Of a stretch of DNA of 64,000 nucleotides, positions 11,945-25,278 are shown in pieces. The stretch spans positions 1-64,000 of the forward strand of contig CANNZV010000515.1 in NCBI GenBank assembly GCA_947561585.1. The letters run 5' to 3'. The notes under the pieces are model-generated. The model had not been told where the DNA came from. It did not search any database and saw only the letters and a program-made list of their open reading frames with translations. Position 1 is the stretch's first letter; every line of letters starts with the position of its first letter. Origin of the DNA: Caprella mutica. Its lineage: Eukaryota; Arthropoda; Malacostraca; Amphipoda; Caprellidae. The position numbers and the translations under genes are program-made.

Positions 11945-12632
11945 CAGGGGTGGGCACACGTTGTGTTTTTCAGTGCCGAAAGATAGAATCTCAGTACCGT
12001 TACCATTTTCTTTTCATTTTCTAAATTGCAGGAGATACCGAGTAATTAAAATCAGGTGGTAAATTTTTTTGAAGTACGTACAATCGTACATATTTTGTAC
12101 ATAAATATTGGTAGTATATTTATTATTTGAATTAATAGAAATTAATAAAGATATATAATTATACTTTTCTTTTTTCAAGCGAAAATAATTAACAATTAAA
12201 ACAAAAATAAGTTATTTTGCATAAGTAATAACTTGATAACTAATTCATAAAATCACAGGATAAATGACAATTTGGCTACCTAACTTATTAAAAAGGGAAT
12301 TAAAAATGATTGCACAAATTCTTACTATATAGTGTAAGATTAACTGATCTAGACAAAAAAAGAGTAAGAGGAAAATTTTTAAACACCGGCACTACTTTAA
12401 TAATAAACTAAAAATACCTCATTAACGGATAAAATTGACTATCAAAGTATCAAGGTCATTACAAATATACTCTTCTTCAATTAGTTTACCATCCTCTTTT
12501 ATATAATCGTTGTAATTTATAGGGCAGTCAGGGCTAAAAATTCTAAATTTTCTTTGGAAGAAAATAAAGACCGTTTTCCTGGTTCTATCCCAGGGTCAAA
12601 ATAGCACTGAGTGCAGCATTTTCCCACTTCTG
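11945..12632. mobile_element. non-autonomous hAT element (688 bp)
   Basis: The left end reads CAGGGGTGGGCACACG, a classic hAT terminus (CAGGGGTGGGCA). The right end is the imperfect inverse (TTTTCCCACTTCTG). An exact CTCTAGAG duplication flanks both ends. The interior is AT-rich with no transposase frame, so the copy is a deletion derivative or MITE. It sits inside the foldback element and therefore inserted later. Confidence 0.92.
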
Positions 12633-13091
12633 CTCTAGAGTGATAAAAAAACTCCTTTTTTTCCAATAAAAAGAATAAAAATATATTTATTTATTTAAAA
12701 TAATCAAATTAATGATCGTGTGTTCATATACTGTAGTGTTACGTTACATTTTTTTTGTACGCTCCATTGATCTGGTTACAGATACATTATTTCCACGATT
12801 AAACAGTTAAGGTAGCTTTCATTATGTTACTGAAGGGTGCTCTATCCATTTCTTAGTTTCTCTTTCCTATCTGTAAATGTAGATTGTGGATTGTGTACCT
12901 CTCTCATTCATTAAATCATACGATAAATAGATACGTCATAAACAATAAAAGTCAAAGAATTTCAGTAACTCAAATCAATTAGTTATCAAACTTTGATTCA
13001 AATATTTAAAACCGAAATGTGCCTCTCAGGCTCATTGATCGTTCCATGGTAGAATAGTTTTTTTTAACTTGTCAATGAAAGATGAACGTAC

Positions 13092-13262
13092 AGTGAAAAT
13101 TTTCTTCATATAAAATTCGAATACTTTTGTATTCAATTCAATATTTTTTTTATAGACTATAATATTTTTGTTTAGTTTGTCACTGTGAAAATTTTCTTTG
13201 CATACAATTTGAATACTTTTGTATTAGGTATTTTTTATAGAGTAAAACAATTTTTTTATTTG
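13092..13262. repeat. ~90-bp tandem duplication
   Basis: The segment beginning GTGAAAATTTTCTT, running through a GAATACTTTTGTATT core to TTTTTATAGA, is present twice in a row with divergence. It lies inside the foldback element just before its right arm. Confidence 0.7.
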
Positions 13263-13299
13263 GTTAATATGTATATTGTTACTATATTTTATAATGGTA

Positions 13300-13452
13300 A
13301 TCTTCCACAGTGGCAATTTTCCGGGTGGCAGTTTTCCCACAGTGGCAACTTTCCCACAGTGGCAGTTTTCCCGGGGGCAATCTTCCCAGTGGCAGTTTTC
13401 CCGGAAGCAATCTTCCCAGTGGCAGTTTTCCCAGTGGCAATTTTCCGCGCAC
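13300..13452. repeat. right arm tandem array (~17-bp units)
   Basis: About nine units of the CAGTGGCAATTTTCC/CCGGGTGGCAGTTTTC type, the reverse complement of the left arm. Open frames in three registers cross it on both strands and are artefacts of a unit without stops. Confidence 0.85.
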
Positions 13453-13463
13453 AGGTTTACTAT

Positions 13464-16400
13464 ATGTATAGGGTTCAAGCGATGCATAGAAAACTGTCAT
13501 TTTTATGACAGTATACTCAAAATATTGTATTTAAAAATATTCATCATTCAGGGAACTTCATGTCTCAAAACTTGAAAATCTGGATGGTTCGCAATACAAT
13601 ACTTTGTAATAAATGAGTTTTATTGGTAAAATTTCCTTTCCTTGAACTACAACTATAGTTCATTAAATTGAAAACTGATGGCCATTTTATGGCTGACTAA
13701 ACAAAATATTTCTTTATACATGAGTACTTCATTATTCAGGACTCTAATAAGCTGGAGGATTCACTATACAGAACTTCATTATAGAGGAGTACTTCTATGT
13801 TTGCATTTTTTTAAATATGCAAATAATAAGCACTATATTAATATTTATTTAGTCTACAGCTGATAGAGTAACATTATATTTAATAAATTGGAATTGATCT
13901 ATGATTGATGTAAATAAAATACTATTTTTCACAAAAGCATTGTAATCAAATAATTGAATATATTTTTACTTTAATATGCATTCACAACACCACATTCATT
14001 ATGTGTAAGATCGTGGATTATTTCCAGTACGGAAGCTTTTCCTTCCATACGGATATGAAGCTTAAAAATTTCATCTAGTTTAATCCCATATGTAACAGCC
14101 GAGTTTTGCCCTAATTCAATTTTGTTCTCTCGCCTGGAAGGTAACTGTGGATTAATGAGGAGTCACTTAGAGGAGATGGTGTGGTAACTGCGCTTCACTT
14201 CAACCATCTGGGGATGCGATCAGCAGTGCAGTGGAGGGCGAAATGCGATGATCTGCACCACCAATTTCGATCATAAAATTTAATATAAAATTTACATAAC
14301 GAAGCGGGAATAATTTTAACAACGTTTCCGTATCCAACTTAAATATGGAAGTGAGATTGAAAATAAATATAATATCAAGAGAACATCTTGTGGATGAATT
14401 CCCAGTATTGAAATTGTATGCAAAGGCTTTAAAATGTTTACTATTTTTTGAATTAAAAGTCGATCGTACCTTTCTTTCTCAAAAAATTCGGCTTTTATTA
14501 TTGAATAGAAATAGAAAATGTGAATATTGAAAACTTATCTTGAATGGATTACGGGGATCAATTTTCTTTATTACAGTAACACATATTTTATTGAAAGGGG
14601 GAAAGGATAAGCCATTATCATATTTCAAATGCTATTATTCTCCCACAATTATAGAATAGATGTGAAGTAGGTTTGACCATACGTTTTATATGTAGCGCTA
14701 CCTTCAATGAATATGACAGGTTATAATTTGTATAGCATCTCTCAAAACTGAGAAAGAATGCAGTAGAACCGATTTAAGTAAATATTGTCATTTACTGTTC
14801 ACTCAAATGAGATAAAATATCCTACTACTGCAGAAAAATGAAATCCTCCATACATACCATGGCACTCTCTACACCAAACTTTAAGGTACCGTTGTTCAGT
14901 AGAACAACTGACAACGGAAAATTCTTCAATTTCACGGTAAACGAACTTTCTCTTATTATATTATAAATTTTGTGTCATAATTACAATTGTCTTTCAGATT
15001 TAATTTTCTTCTTCTTATATTATGAAATATATTAAACTAATAGATAATAATGGTGTGAAGGGATACTTCAAAATGTATTTATTTTTTGTATATAATGGTT
15101 TATTAATCCACTCCCTCAACGTCCAACTCGTCGGCGGGGAGGTAAGCTATGAGGAAGCCAAGTTTTAGGACAACATAAGGAAGAGTACTGTATGGAAATC
15201 AGTCTTAAGATACTTATTGGTCCATAGTATTCTTGATTTATTAAGTGTATTCTTCAATAGAGGCCTATTAATTAGTGAAATTTGTGTCGCAATGTGTTTC
15301 TGAATTCTACAGCGGATGGTTTTTAAGACGTTTTCCCCTACGACAATCTTAAGAATTATATCACTAGTTGACGATGGCTTTCCCTTGATCTTGATGAAAG
15401 TCATATTGCATTTCGTAGCTACTTTGCATTTGCCTTTATATTTACAAGTAACATTTATCGGGGATCAACAATATTCTTTTTCATAAGGTTAAATAGAGCG
15501 AGCATAAATAAAAACATGGTGCAGTAAATACGAAAAATGGCATGTTTAAGTTTGAATAAACGGAATCTAAATTTCTAACCAAAATATCAAGTTAATCAAA
15601 TTTTGTGTAATGAGACGCATCTACTTTCAAAAGATGAAATGAAATGTAGTTTGCATGTTACAATAATAATGATACATTAGAGTTTCTAAAATATGGATTC
15701 CTGAGAAGTGACCAGTCCATAAGTTATTCCATGGATTAATGTATTTTGTGATGATGATGTGAAGTAAAATAATTATTGTACTTATAAGTTAAAGGAAACC
15801 CCTTCTTCCAAAGACATAATCGTATTTTCCCATTTTTCTATGATCTTTTATTTTAACAAAATGTTAAGAAACAACTTTCTTTCAATAAAATCAACATTTT
15901 AGTATCATAGGACCATATATTAAGATTTTGATAGGGGTTGGTTACATGATAGTAAAAAAGTTTGCTACAATATTTCCGAAAAAATTAAAGCTTCTTTAAA
16001 TAAAACAAAAATCAAAAACTTTTAAAATTAATATAATTATAAAAAGTCGTGTAACATGAGGGTTACTTTAACATTAATTTCTAATTTATAACTTGATAAT
16101 ACGCGAATTCTACGATATATACGCAAATTTCATTGTAAATTCGCATGCCAGACTTGAAGATATACTCTTCAAAGGAGTTCACAATATGAAAGAATCTGCC
16201 CATTAGTTCAAAGTTAATGTTCTCAAAGAGGTTTTTGTGCTGTCTAACGAAGCAAAAGCTTCATGATATCCTCTCCTAATGCTCTAATTAGACGATTAAA
16301 CAGTTAAAATCTGCTTTGCGAGAGCAGGACGATCAGATTAACTTAACCGGCTGTTGTGCAAATACAGAGAGAATATAATGCACAATACACGTGCTTCTAT

Positions 16401-17660
16401 TATTATTATCATGTCTCAATGAAGAATATTTTAGTTGAAAAAGAATTACAACTTGCAATTATTATTTAAGATGTAAGAATATACCTAGAACAAGATAATA
16501 GTATTTTTAGAGACTGTTTAATTCCTCTTCATTTGTATAGGTAAAATATTTTTCTAGAATAAATAAATGTGTCACGAATAGAAAGAGTTTCATAGTTCTT
16601 CATTATAACAGTAAGCTTAATAAATCTGCTAACACTGACACAAATCAGAATTTTTATGCGTTGAGGTTGGAATATTTCAGCTTTTTTCACAGGATTTGTT
16701 AGCGAAAGTGCAATGCATTTAAATGAGTGTATATATAATGGGACAAACCCAAGATTCAATATGCAACTATTCACAGTATAAGAAGCTGGAGTAGGTAATA
16801 TATGGAAAAGGGATTACTATCTTCCAGGCACTGCAGTGAGAAAAATATTACAAACCTATTCTAAAATAGCTCTCAGAAAGGTAAATGATCACCATTAACT
16901 TATAAAAATAACACTGTGCTAACAAACTATTACTCTTCTCTTGAAAATATAGTTTATTTTGAGAACAAGAGGAAATGAGATAAATATAATAATTCGAAAA
17001 ATGATAGAGCATCCTAATTCATTTTATTCGCACACTCGTTTTCATTCTATAAATAAAATATTTGAATACAGTAACTTATTGATCAAGATTTTGAAGAAAA
17101 TTGAAACAATTTAGATATTTTCACTTCATCATCTTGAAAAAAATGAATAATTATTTAAATTTCAAAACAGAAACAATTTTCAATAATTTTATCTATTGAC
17201 AATAGCTATATCAAATAGAAATAAATCTATGAAACGTTTCATAATTTTAACACAAAAAATCATACATCAGCATGCAATTTTAAAGGGTTATCATAGGAAT
17301 AAAATTAACATATTTCATCAACCTTCTCCCGAAGAAAAATTACGAAGAGTGTATAACATGAGTCCTTATCTCAAACAATTATCTAAATTTGTCTAAAATC
17401 TCATCTTGGCAATCTGTGTTTTTCTTTGGAAAATATTTTGCTTCAAAATATTTTGTCTTTTAAGATGGATCTTTACTCTTTACTTCAATATTACTTAGAT
17501 ATCAGGATGGTATCGTTATTTTCTAAGTTATTTCATTTATGAGGTTTCCATATATTTGCAGAATGTTTTTATAATAAACATATTAACTTTGTGAATGTTT
17601 ATATTATTTAATACTTTGAGTCTTGCAATTCTTGTATTGATATTTCTTGCAATTCCTGTA
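13464..17660. other. AT-rich DNA, no gene recognised
   Basis: A slightly GC-richer patch at about 14090-14275 (TCTCGCCTGGAAGGTAACTG ... GATGCGATCAGCAGTGCAG) could be a buried exon or old insertion, but I see no frame or family signature. Short frames of 60-80 codons (13678, 14345, 15165, 16529, 17196) have no recognisable motif. The rest is uninformative. Confidence 0.45.
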
Positions 17661-17667
17661 TTGGGAA

Positions 17668-17690
17668 TGGTAACTGGAGTTACCGTCATT
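17668..17690. repeat. GGTAACTGGAGTTACC near-palindrome
   Basis: GGTAACTGGAGTTACCGT occurs just left of the minisatellite. A near copy (GGTAACTGGAGATACCGT) lies to its right at about 19611, and an inverted relative (ACGGTTACTCCAGTTATT) at about 21241. These may be termini of an old element enclosing the minisatellite; the evidence is thin. Confidence 0.35.
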
Positions 17691-17711
17691 ATTTTCGGAG
17701 CATAATTTACC

Positions 17712-19167
17712 CTAAATTTCGATGCCTTCTACTCTATCTCTGATGCCCTCTTCTTTATCTCTTATACCTTCTACTCTATCTCTGATACCCTCTTCTTTAT
17801 CTCTTATGCTTTCTACGTTATCTCTGGTACCCTCTACTTTATCTCTCATACCTTCTACTCTATCTCTGATGCCCTCTTCTTTATCTCTTATACCTTCTAC
17901 TCTATCTCTGATACCCTCTACTTTATCTCTTATACCTTCTACTTTATCTCTGGTACCCTCTACTTTATTTCTCATACCTTCTACTTTATCTCTGACACCC
18001 TCTACTTTATTTCTTATACTTTCTACGTTATCTCTGGTACCCTTTACTTTATCTCTCATACCTTCTACTCTATCTCTGATGCCCTCTTCTTTATCTCTTA
18101 TACCTTCTACTCTATCTCTGATACCCTCTACTTTATCTCTTATACCTTCTACTTTATCTCTGGTACCCTCTACTTTATTTCTCATACCTTCTACTTTATC
18201 TCTGACACCCTCTACTTTATTTCTTATACTTTCTACGTTATCTCTGGTACCCTTTACTTTATCTCTCATACCTTCTACTCTATCTCTGATGCCCTCTTCT
18301 TTATCTCTTATACCTTCTACTCTATCTCTGGTACCCTCTACTTTATCTCTCATACCTTCTACTTTATCTCTGATACCCTCTACTTTATCTCTTATACCTT
18401 CTACTTTATCTCTGGTACCCTCTACTTTATCTCTTATACCTTCTACTTTATCTCTGGTACCCTCTACTTTATTTCTCATACCTTCTACTTTATCTCTGAC
18501 ACCCTCTACTTTATTTCTTATACTTTCTACGTTATCTCTGGTACCCTTTACTTTATCTCTCATACCTTCTACTCTATCTCTGATGCCCTCTTCTTTATCT
18601 CTTATACCTTCTACTCTATCTCTGATACCCTCTACTTTATCTCTTATGCTTTCTACGTTATCTCTGGTACCCTCTACTTTATCTCTCATACCTTCTACTT
18701 TATCTCTGATACCCTCTACTTTATCTCTTATACCTTCTACTTTATCTCTGGTACCCTCTACTTTATCTCTCATACCTTCTACTTTATCTCTGACACCCTC
18801 TACTTTATTTCTTATACTTTCTACGTTATCTCTGGTACCCTCTACTTTATCTCTCATACCTTCTACTCTATCTCTGATGCCCTCTTCTTTATCTCTTATA
18901 CCTTCTACTCTATCTCTGATACCCTCTACTTTATCTCTTATGCTTTCTACGTTATCTCTGGTACCCTCTACTTTATCTCTCATACCTTCTACTTTATCTC
19001 TGACACCCTCTACTTTATTTCTTATACTTTCTACTTTATCTCTGACACCTTCTACTTTATCTCTGATACCCTCTACTTTATCTCTTATACCCTCTACTAT
19101 ATCTCTTATACCTTTTACTTTATCTCTGATACCCTCTATCCTATCTATGTTTACTTCTATTACCTAA
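17712..19167. repeat. 21-bp minisatellite, open on both strands
   Basis: About 69 tandem units of 21 bp resembling CCTTCTACTTTATCTCTGATA. Because 21 is a multiple of three and the unit lacks stops, one plus frame (17722-19167) reads as heptads of the PSTLSLI type. One minus frame (17712-18983) reads as charged heptads of the RDKVEGI type that would form a coiled coil. A higher-order period of ten units (210 bp) is visible, for example CCTTTACTTT at 18041 and 18251. I read this as a satellite. A real coiled-coil gene on the minus strand cannot be excluded, but there is no non-repetitive coding flank. Confidence 0.93.
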
Positions 19168-21895
19168 CACAAATTTGAATTTAATTTTATTTGAAAGAAA
19201 CTCTAGCAACAGAAATCATGTTTGACGCTTCCTGGTGGTAACTCGAGTGCAAGCTTTCCTGGCGGTAACCGCAGTGATCAAATATTTTTAGTCATAAATT
19301 ACATAAAAAATTTGCTTACCTATCGAAGAGTGTATATAACAATTCATAAGTATATATTATACATTTTGTACAATTTATATTGTCATCTAACGAATAATAT
19401 GCGAGAAAATAAACAAAATGTACTGAGCAAGAAATACGTCACAAACCTAACATTTGTCAACACATTCTGAAGTACTAAACACGGTGCAACTGGATAAGAT
19501 GCCAGATGCTGCCATACATGCATTCTTAGATGGGTACTTAAGACACTGGCAGTGTTTAATGCTCTAATATATAAGTTACGTTTGATTTATAGGTAAAACT
19601 TGAAGTGGTAACTGGAGATACCGTCTGTACACAGAGGAATAATAAGACTGAAATCTTATTTTTGTTCGAACAAGGTCATTAACGTAATCACCACTAAATG
19701 TTTTCTTCTAATTATTATTGAAGATTTTGTAGATCAATTTAATGAATCTGAATATTTTAGATGAAGAACTGATCAACACCATTAGATTAAAGCAAAAAAT
19801 ATTATAGATTTTATCAATTGATTTTTAGCTTTGCATGACTAATTAACAGATCAATTAAATGGGATTCAAAGATGTTGCCCAAAAAAAGAAATGTTGTTGT
19901 TGACCAATTATATAAACAGAGAATAAAATACGTGTTGAGCCGGTGATTTGAGAACTAATTTCTAAACCTGATGAAAAAATCAAGAAAGAAAATTTTCATA
20001 AAAACTGACTATCTCGAAAACAATTAAAGTATTAATTAATCATGTTATTTGATTAATAATTTGAATAATATTATTTTAATTAACTGAATATATTTGTTTG
20101 GTGGAAAAAAATTTGTCTATAATTATATAAAATATTCTGATTTTTATATTAATCGTTCTTGTGAAAGATAATTAGATTGAATCTACTATATGATTATTGT
20201 GATAATTTGATATGTTAATCTGTAATAATATATGGAAATCTCTCCATATATTATTAAAATATATTATTATTTTGAATGAAACAATCAAACGTCACTAATA
20301 CCATATATTTATTAACCTACATGCGTGAGAGCTTCTTTTATTCTAAGATTTTATATTATTCTCTATCCTTGCAGAAACAAATCCTAATTCATTGTAAATT
20401 TCCTCACAAAATAAACAAACCTGAAACAAGGCCTATCGTGAATACATTTATTCACACTTTTCACAGTTTTGTTTAGAATTTATTTTACAAGGTGTTAGTT
20501 GTAGAGTATGAATGTACTATTAATTATGTACTGTCAAAGAAAAGTGAATCCATAATGATTTGTTGTTACTAATTTCACATTTCCAAAATGAAACTTTATC
20601 AATAGTAATGTTTGTAGATATTATGAAATTGGGCTGGGTGCTCGAAAACAAACTCTTAAGATTCGAAAATGGTAGGAAATCAGTAAAATGATCCTCACGC
20701 GGAGACTCTTTTCTTCTTCAGTTTTGAAATGAATATTCAAAACTATTAATAAAATAATTAGCTCTGCTGCAACTCTTAACGAATGATTATAAAAACATTC
20801 CTAGAATATGTTAATTAAGAACAGAAAAAGAAAACTGTTTGGAAAGTATAGATTCGATTTTAATTAATTAGCCTAATTGGACTGACAAAATTTGAGAGGA
20901 TTCTTTATACAATGATATTTAGGAAACCAGCAGCTCGAATTATATGATTTTTTGCTAGTTCAAAGCTTATATCATATAAATGTACTGTACAAAATTTTAT
21001 TTAACGATGATTGATAGGAATGGTGTTATTATATTGAATATATTGGGTTTGTCGACCTCAAACTACACAGTCTGTCTTTTAAGGGTTAAATATATACTTA
21101 AAAAATTTGAATCTGTGTTGATTTACCTATTTTTGGATTTGATGAATGCTGCTGTAGGGATAGTTGTGGAATGTTATAAGTAGAAAAATAAATAATTAAA
21201 CATTCAACCCTCTCTCGGTCTTTTTCAAATACATTAAACAAACGGTTACTCCAGTTATTTTCAGAATTAAAAGAGTAAAAACGTGAATATTCATTTTGAT
21301 TTAAATGTTCATTGACTTCTTTGCAAAGTTTCCTATTTTCCGTTTCTTTTAATAGAGTTGAGTTGAATATCTAGGACACAAACAAAACAGTTTATAACTA
21401 ATAAAAGTATCAAATCACTATACATACAATAGTTATTTTCCTTTTTCATAATAAAATCAATTTCCTTGCTTCATATATTAGTTGTCATTTCATGTTTGCA
21501 GGTGGCTTCCAAAGGTCGATATTATTATCGTTTCCATATTCCTTTGTTTTCTAATCTGTTTTTCAGTTTTCAATACGAATTAGCAGTACATCTTCATTCG
21601 TTCATAAATTAATTCAATACTAGTAATTTTTCAATGCAAATAAAGTTGTCTTATCACAAAACTTATTTATACTTCATTTGAAATGGTACTTAAATTAAAT
21701 GAATCTTGTTTAGTCACTTCCATCGAACAGCGAGTGACATATTGTTTTTATAGCTACTAAAATTTGGAGATGTTGATCGGAATTCTAATTTGATAGGGGA
21801 CACAGTTCAATTTCATTTCTAGTTGTTTTATCTAGTTGGCAAATTATTAGTTACAAACTTGACGTGTCAATTCAGATTGGTGTACCTATAGTTAT
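19168..21895. other. AT-rich DNA, no gene recognised
   Basis: The repeated word CCTGG(T/C)GGTAAC occurs at about 19230 and 19259. Small frames (19222, 20276, 20980) show no recognisable motif. No other structure was found. Confidence 0.45.
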
Positions 21896-21902
21896 GGGGG
21901 AT

Positions 21903-22105
21903 AGACACTTTGTCGACAAACGTTTGTCATTGCCAAGTCATTTACAGTTAATACAAAAGCTTTCTAGTTTGATACATTACTCTGTTAAAGTACATGTTAT
22001 GCTACATTATAGTGTGTTAATATCCCCTTTTCGAAAACTAGTCGAAGAGAAGTGCTGCCGACGAAATTCCTGTCGGCGAAACGTCTGTCGATGAAACGAC
22101 TGCAC
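21903..22105. repeat. small foldback with GTCGACGAAACG-type arms
   Basis: The right side (22050-22105) has about three 16-bp units (GTCGGCGAAACGTCT, GTCGATGAAACGACT). The left side (21903-21931, AGACACTTTGTCGACAAACGTTTGTC) is the diverged inverse. The architecture resembles the larger foldback elements in this window. Ends and target duplication are not resolved. Confidence 0.45.
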
Positions 22106-22239
22106 AGTGCACAGTGCACACCCTAATTATATATATGATTGATTTTTTACTTGGTATATATTTCTCATTATTCTGTTTATATTTATCGACTTTCAATGAA
22201 TTCTTATAACGAATGGTCTCCTATCCAAATATAGAACTG

Positions 22240-22530
22240 TTTTCATTCAATTCTGGCCTGTAAATCCTTTGCCAAATATACATTTCATGAGGCGCCAGTG
22301 ACCCGCGGCGCACTATGTCAGAGCCAGTTCGCCATTGTATAGAAGTTGTTTTCTCACATATCATTCCCCACTCTCCCTCCAATGAACTGTCCACATAAAA
22401 TATCGTGGCCGTATACACATTTCACCCTCGTATATAGAGGCTTTATTGCCTTGCGAATTCTCTGCCATGACACATGAAGTGCATTGTTATGGCATGCAGG
22501 CTCTGTCTGAATGCCTAAGATGCATAAATG
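22240..22530. other. GC-richer unassigned patch
   Basis: This stretch is noticeably less AT-rich than its surroundings and carries a 65-codon minus frame (22221-22418). It does not match any protein family I recognise and could be an exon fragment or an old insertion. Confidence 0.3.
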
Positions 22531-23211
22531 CTGAGTATGGTAATTATTGATATTTGTCTTAGCTGCTCACTCCACTGAGTTTTGGCAGTTCATAATTTCA
22601 CTACTGTGCTGAAGATGAATTAGGGAATGTAAAGAAACATCAAATTATAGTTTTAGTGTAAGATTTGAAATGAACAATATAATGATAATAGCATACTTTG
22701 TCAGTTGTTATCCATCTTATAGCTTCACCAATTAATTTAATTGGGGCACTCCTAAATGCATATAATAATTATACCCCCTGGAGCTACTATTTGTGTAAGT
22801 TTTCATCCAATTAGTTTAATTAAAAGAACTAAACTATATTTTAGACTACAAGCAATTCTTCATAACCTCATTTTTCATATCATTAGATTGAAGAAATTGA
22901 TTAAAAATGATACGAAAAATCAACCTATAAAAGAAATAGAATTCAAAAATATGTCTTGAAAAATTAACTAGAAGCAACATATTATACGTTGAAATTGGAT
23001 ATAAATCTGGATGAACCAAATTTTGACAATAAGCATGATAAAACTCACAGATTTCGCTGTAATATATATATTCAATTAAATAGAATGATTCACGGTTCGA
23101 GTTTTAATTTTTAATATAATCGGAGAATATCATGTTTATTTGGGTGAAACTTCAATAATTAAGATATTATAGGGAAAACAGGGTGTTTGCGAATTAATGC
23201 ATCAAACTATT

Positions 23212-23400
23212 TGAAGGGCCACAAGCCAAAGTCTCTTAACCGCAAAAATCGGGTTGCTCAAGGTAAAGTCTCTTAAGCGCTTAGCACCAGTGAAAACGGT
23301 TACAATCTTGATGTGCTAAGCGCTTAACACTCACGTAAAACGGTTGGAGTTAGCGGTAAACAAGAGTCTCTTAACCGCATCTCATTGCATAGAAAACGAA
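23212..23400 (+). repeat. left terminal inverted repeat of the 10.2-kb element
   Basis: It contains ordered sub-motifs that look like protein-binding sites: GTCTCTTAACCGC at both ends of the repeat, and an internal inverted pair, TTAAGCGCTTAGCAC and GTGCTAAGCGCTTAA. Confidence 0.93.
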
Positions 23401-24229
23401 GTGCAAGCATAGAAAACGAAGTATATATATAGCTAATTTTTGCAATGTTATTTATGGGAGTGTATATATACAATAATTATGGAAAATGAATCGTAATAAC
23501 TTTCCACGTAATATAAAAGTATAAGTTTAGTCCGGAAAGAATGATTCATTCGATGAAAAGTACGTAAATTGAATCAGGAATATCAATAAACCATTAGGTA
23601 TAAAAAATAATATTTTTATTAATTTTAAAACTACCTATGTATTTATTAATAAACTCATTCAGTTCCTTGAAATATATTTGGAGTTGACACAGCTTATGCT
23701 GTGAATCTGAATATAGTATAAAACACTTAGCCGAACTATTTCTCAAACAATTAAATCTGTTTGAAGATACTGGAATCTACAAAAAGGTTTTATAAAGGGT
23801 TCGAAACTATATACCAATCATTACGCTTAGCTTTTGTTTCTCAACCCTTTATTACCGCCTAATTCGGCACGAATTTCAAGACCATTCTATTGTGCTTTAG
23901 ATCTGTTACACTGTAGAGATTTGAAATTAGAAATAGGAACCTAGGTATACCTAGTTTAAATTGTACATCTAGGTCCAAAAACTCATTATTAACATTGAGA
24001 ATCCGCTCAAAATATGTTCGTATAACAAAACCTCTTCATCCGGTAAGTCGACACTCGTCTTTTGATATTTTGAGTTTGAAAATGTACCTGGAGTAAGCCA
24101 ATCTACCTAATTAGGTAGCAAGATTGGTAGTTTAATTTGTTTTATATCCTGAAGTACTACTTAGGTATGGCTTATAACCTAAAATTACAAAATAGTAGGT
24201 AGGTATATACCTAGGTAGCTATTATGTCA

Positions 24230-24527
24230 TGTTTCAGAGGCTGGAAAATTGTAGGTAGGTACCTAAGCCAATTTTTGAGCCAAAAAATTTCACAAAAATT
24301 CTGAGCTAAGCCAATTTGGCTCATTTTGTAGATTTCAAGCCAAAATTAACATAGGAACATAAGAAATAATTCAAAATTGTATGCCAATTAGGTAGGTATA
24401 CCTACTTAAATTTATTATGAATTAATTCCTATGTTCCAACCAATGTTAATTTTGGCTTGAAATCATCAAAAAAGAAAAATGAGTCAAATTGGATTACAAT
24501 TTACCAGCCTCTGAAATATGGATGACT
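24230..24527. repeat. palindromic MITE (CAGAGGCTGG ends)
   Basis: Left arm: CAGAGGCTGGAAAATTG ... CAAGCCAAAATTAACATAGG. Right arm: the inverse, ending CAATTTACCAGCCTCTG. The centre near 24390 is the self-complementary AGGTAGGTATACCTACTT. Arms of about 140 bases pair with moderate mismatch. The CAG-type ends suggest a hAT relative, but no clean 8-bp duplication is visible. Confidence 0.7.
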
Positions 24528-24618
24528 TGGATGTCCATTCTTACTGTTTTATTTGTGGGTTAATGACAATTATTTTGAACAAATTAGGAACTTCGGGCCT
24601 TCATTGCAAATGTAGAGA

Positions 24619-24856
24619 TTAGTCTGTATTTGGTGCACAAAATTCCACTGACTTTTTCTAGAAGTTGAAAAAATACACCAACAATTTCCAAAAATTTGGC
24701 TGATTTTCCACTAAAATGTGAAAATTAATTGTTACATAGGTATGAATAAAGAGCAGCAAGAGCTAGAAATCCACCGACTTAGCTAGAATTGTATTTTCAA
24801 AGAGGGCAAAATTCCGCCATATATATTGATGGAATTTACCATAAAATACAGTCTGG
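24619..24856. mobile_element. hAT-like MITE, diverged copy
   Basis: A 238-bp relative of the element at 25279-25512, sharing AGTCTGTATTTGGTGC at the left, the middle segment, and AAAATACAGTCTGG at the right. The target duplication is no longer recognisable. Confidence 0.75.
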
Positions 24857-25270
24857 TTCAGACAGTAGAGACATTTCTCCTAGTTATTCTTGCCTCTAGG
24901 TAGTCCTACAATTAGTACAATCATACAATGTTTTTTAAGATAGAATTTATGACAATTTGAGCCTAGCTCAGAGCCTCAGACTAGCTTAAGACCAAAGTAA
25001 AATAGTATATCTCTTTGTTTCATAAACTCTCCATTTCTCTTCAAAAATGACCAAATTTCTTTCCAAAATGACCAAATTATCATAAAATCTCCCCAAAATA
25101 ACATTTTAAATGTAGTGTAACATACGAAAAAATTAGATATTTCTCTCCATTTGCAATTGAAGGGCTCAAAATAACTAAGTCTGGCACAAACTCGCCATTA
25201 AAATGGCGAGTTTGCCTCAGTTTGGACATGCTTTATTACCTGGAGGCTGGAGTCTTAAATCTTGAAGGGA

Positions 25271-25278
25271 CAAGTAGC
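25271..25278. repeat. MITE target duplication CAAGTAGC, left copy
   Basis: Exact 8-bp direct repeat of 25513-25520, immediately outside the MITE ends. Confidence 0.9.

Larger units (their letters stand above)
11132..13453. mobile_element. foldback (FB/MULE-like) element with minisatellite arms
   Basis: Two arrays of a ~17-bp unit lie in opposite orientation at the ends: 11140-11296 (GGAAAATTGCCACTGTG-type units) and its reverse complement at 13300-13452 (CACAGTGGCAATTTTCC type). They enclose about 2 kb. The outermost bases also pair (GGAAAATTGCCACTGG), and the whole is flanked by a perfect 10-bp direct repeat. The architecture matches Drosophila FB elements, whose arms are tandem repeats and which make 9-bp duplications. 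No transposase frame is present, so this is a non-autonomous copy. Several overlapping frames on both strands around 13185-13575 are produced by the repeat itself. A hAT element is nested at 11945-12632. Confidence 0.8.

Noticed and set aside
13185..13575. Four overlapping ORFs on both strands
   Set aside because: All are produced by the stop-free ~17-bp units of the foldback arm.
17712..18983. 423-codon minus-strand ORF as a protein-coding gene
   Set aside because: It lies entirely within the 21-bp tandem repeat, the opposite strand is equally open, and no non-repetitive coding sequence flanks it.
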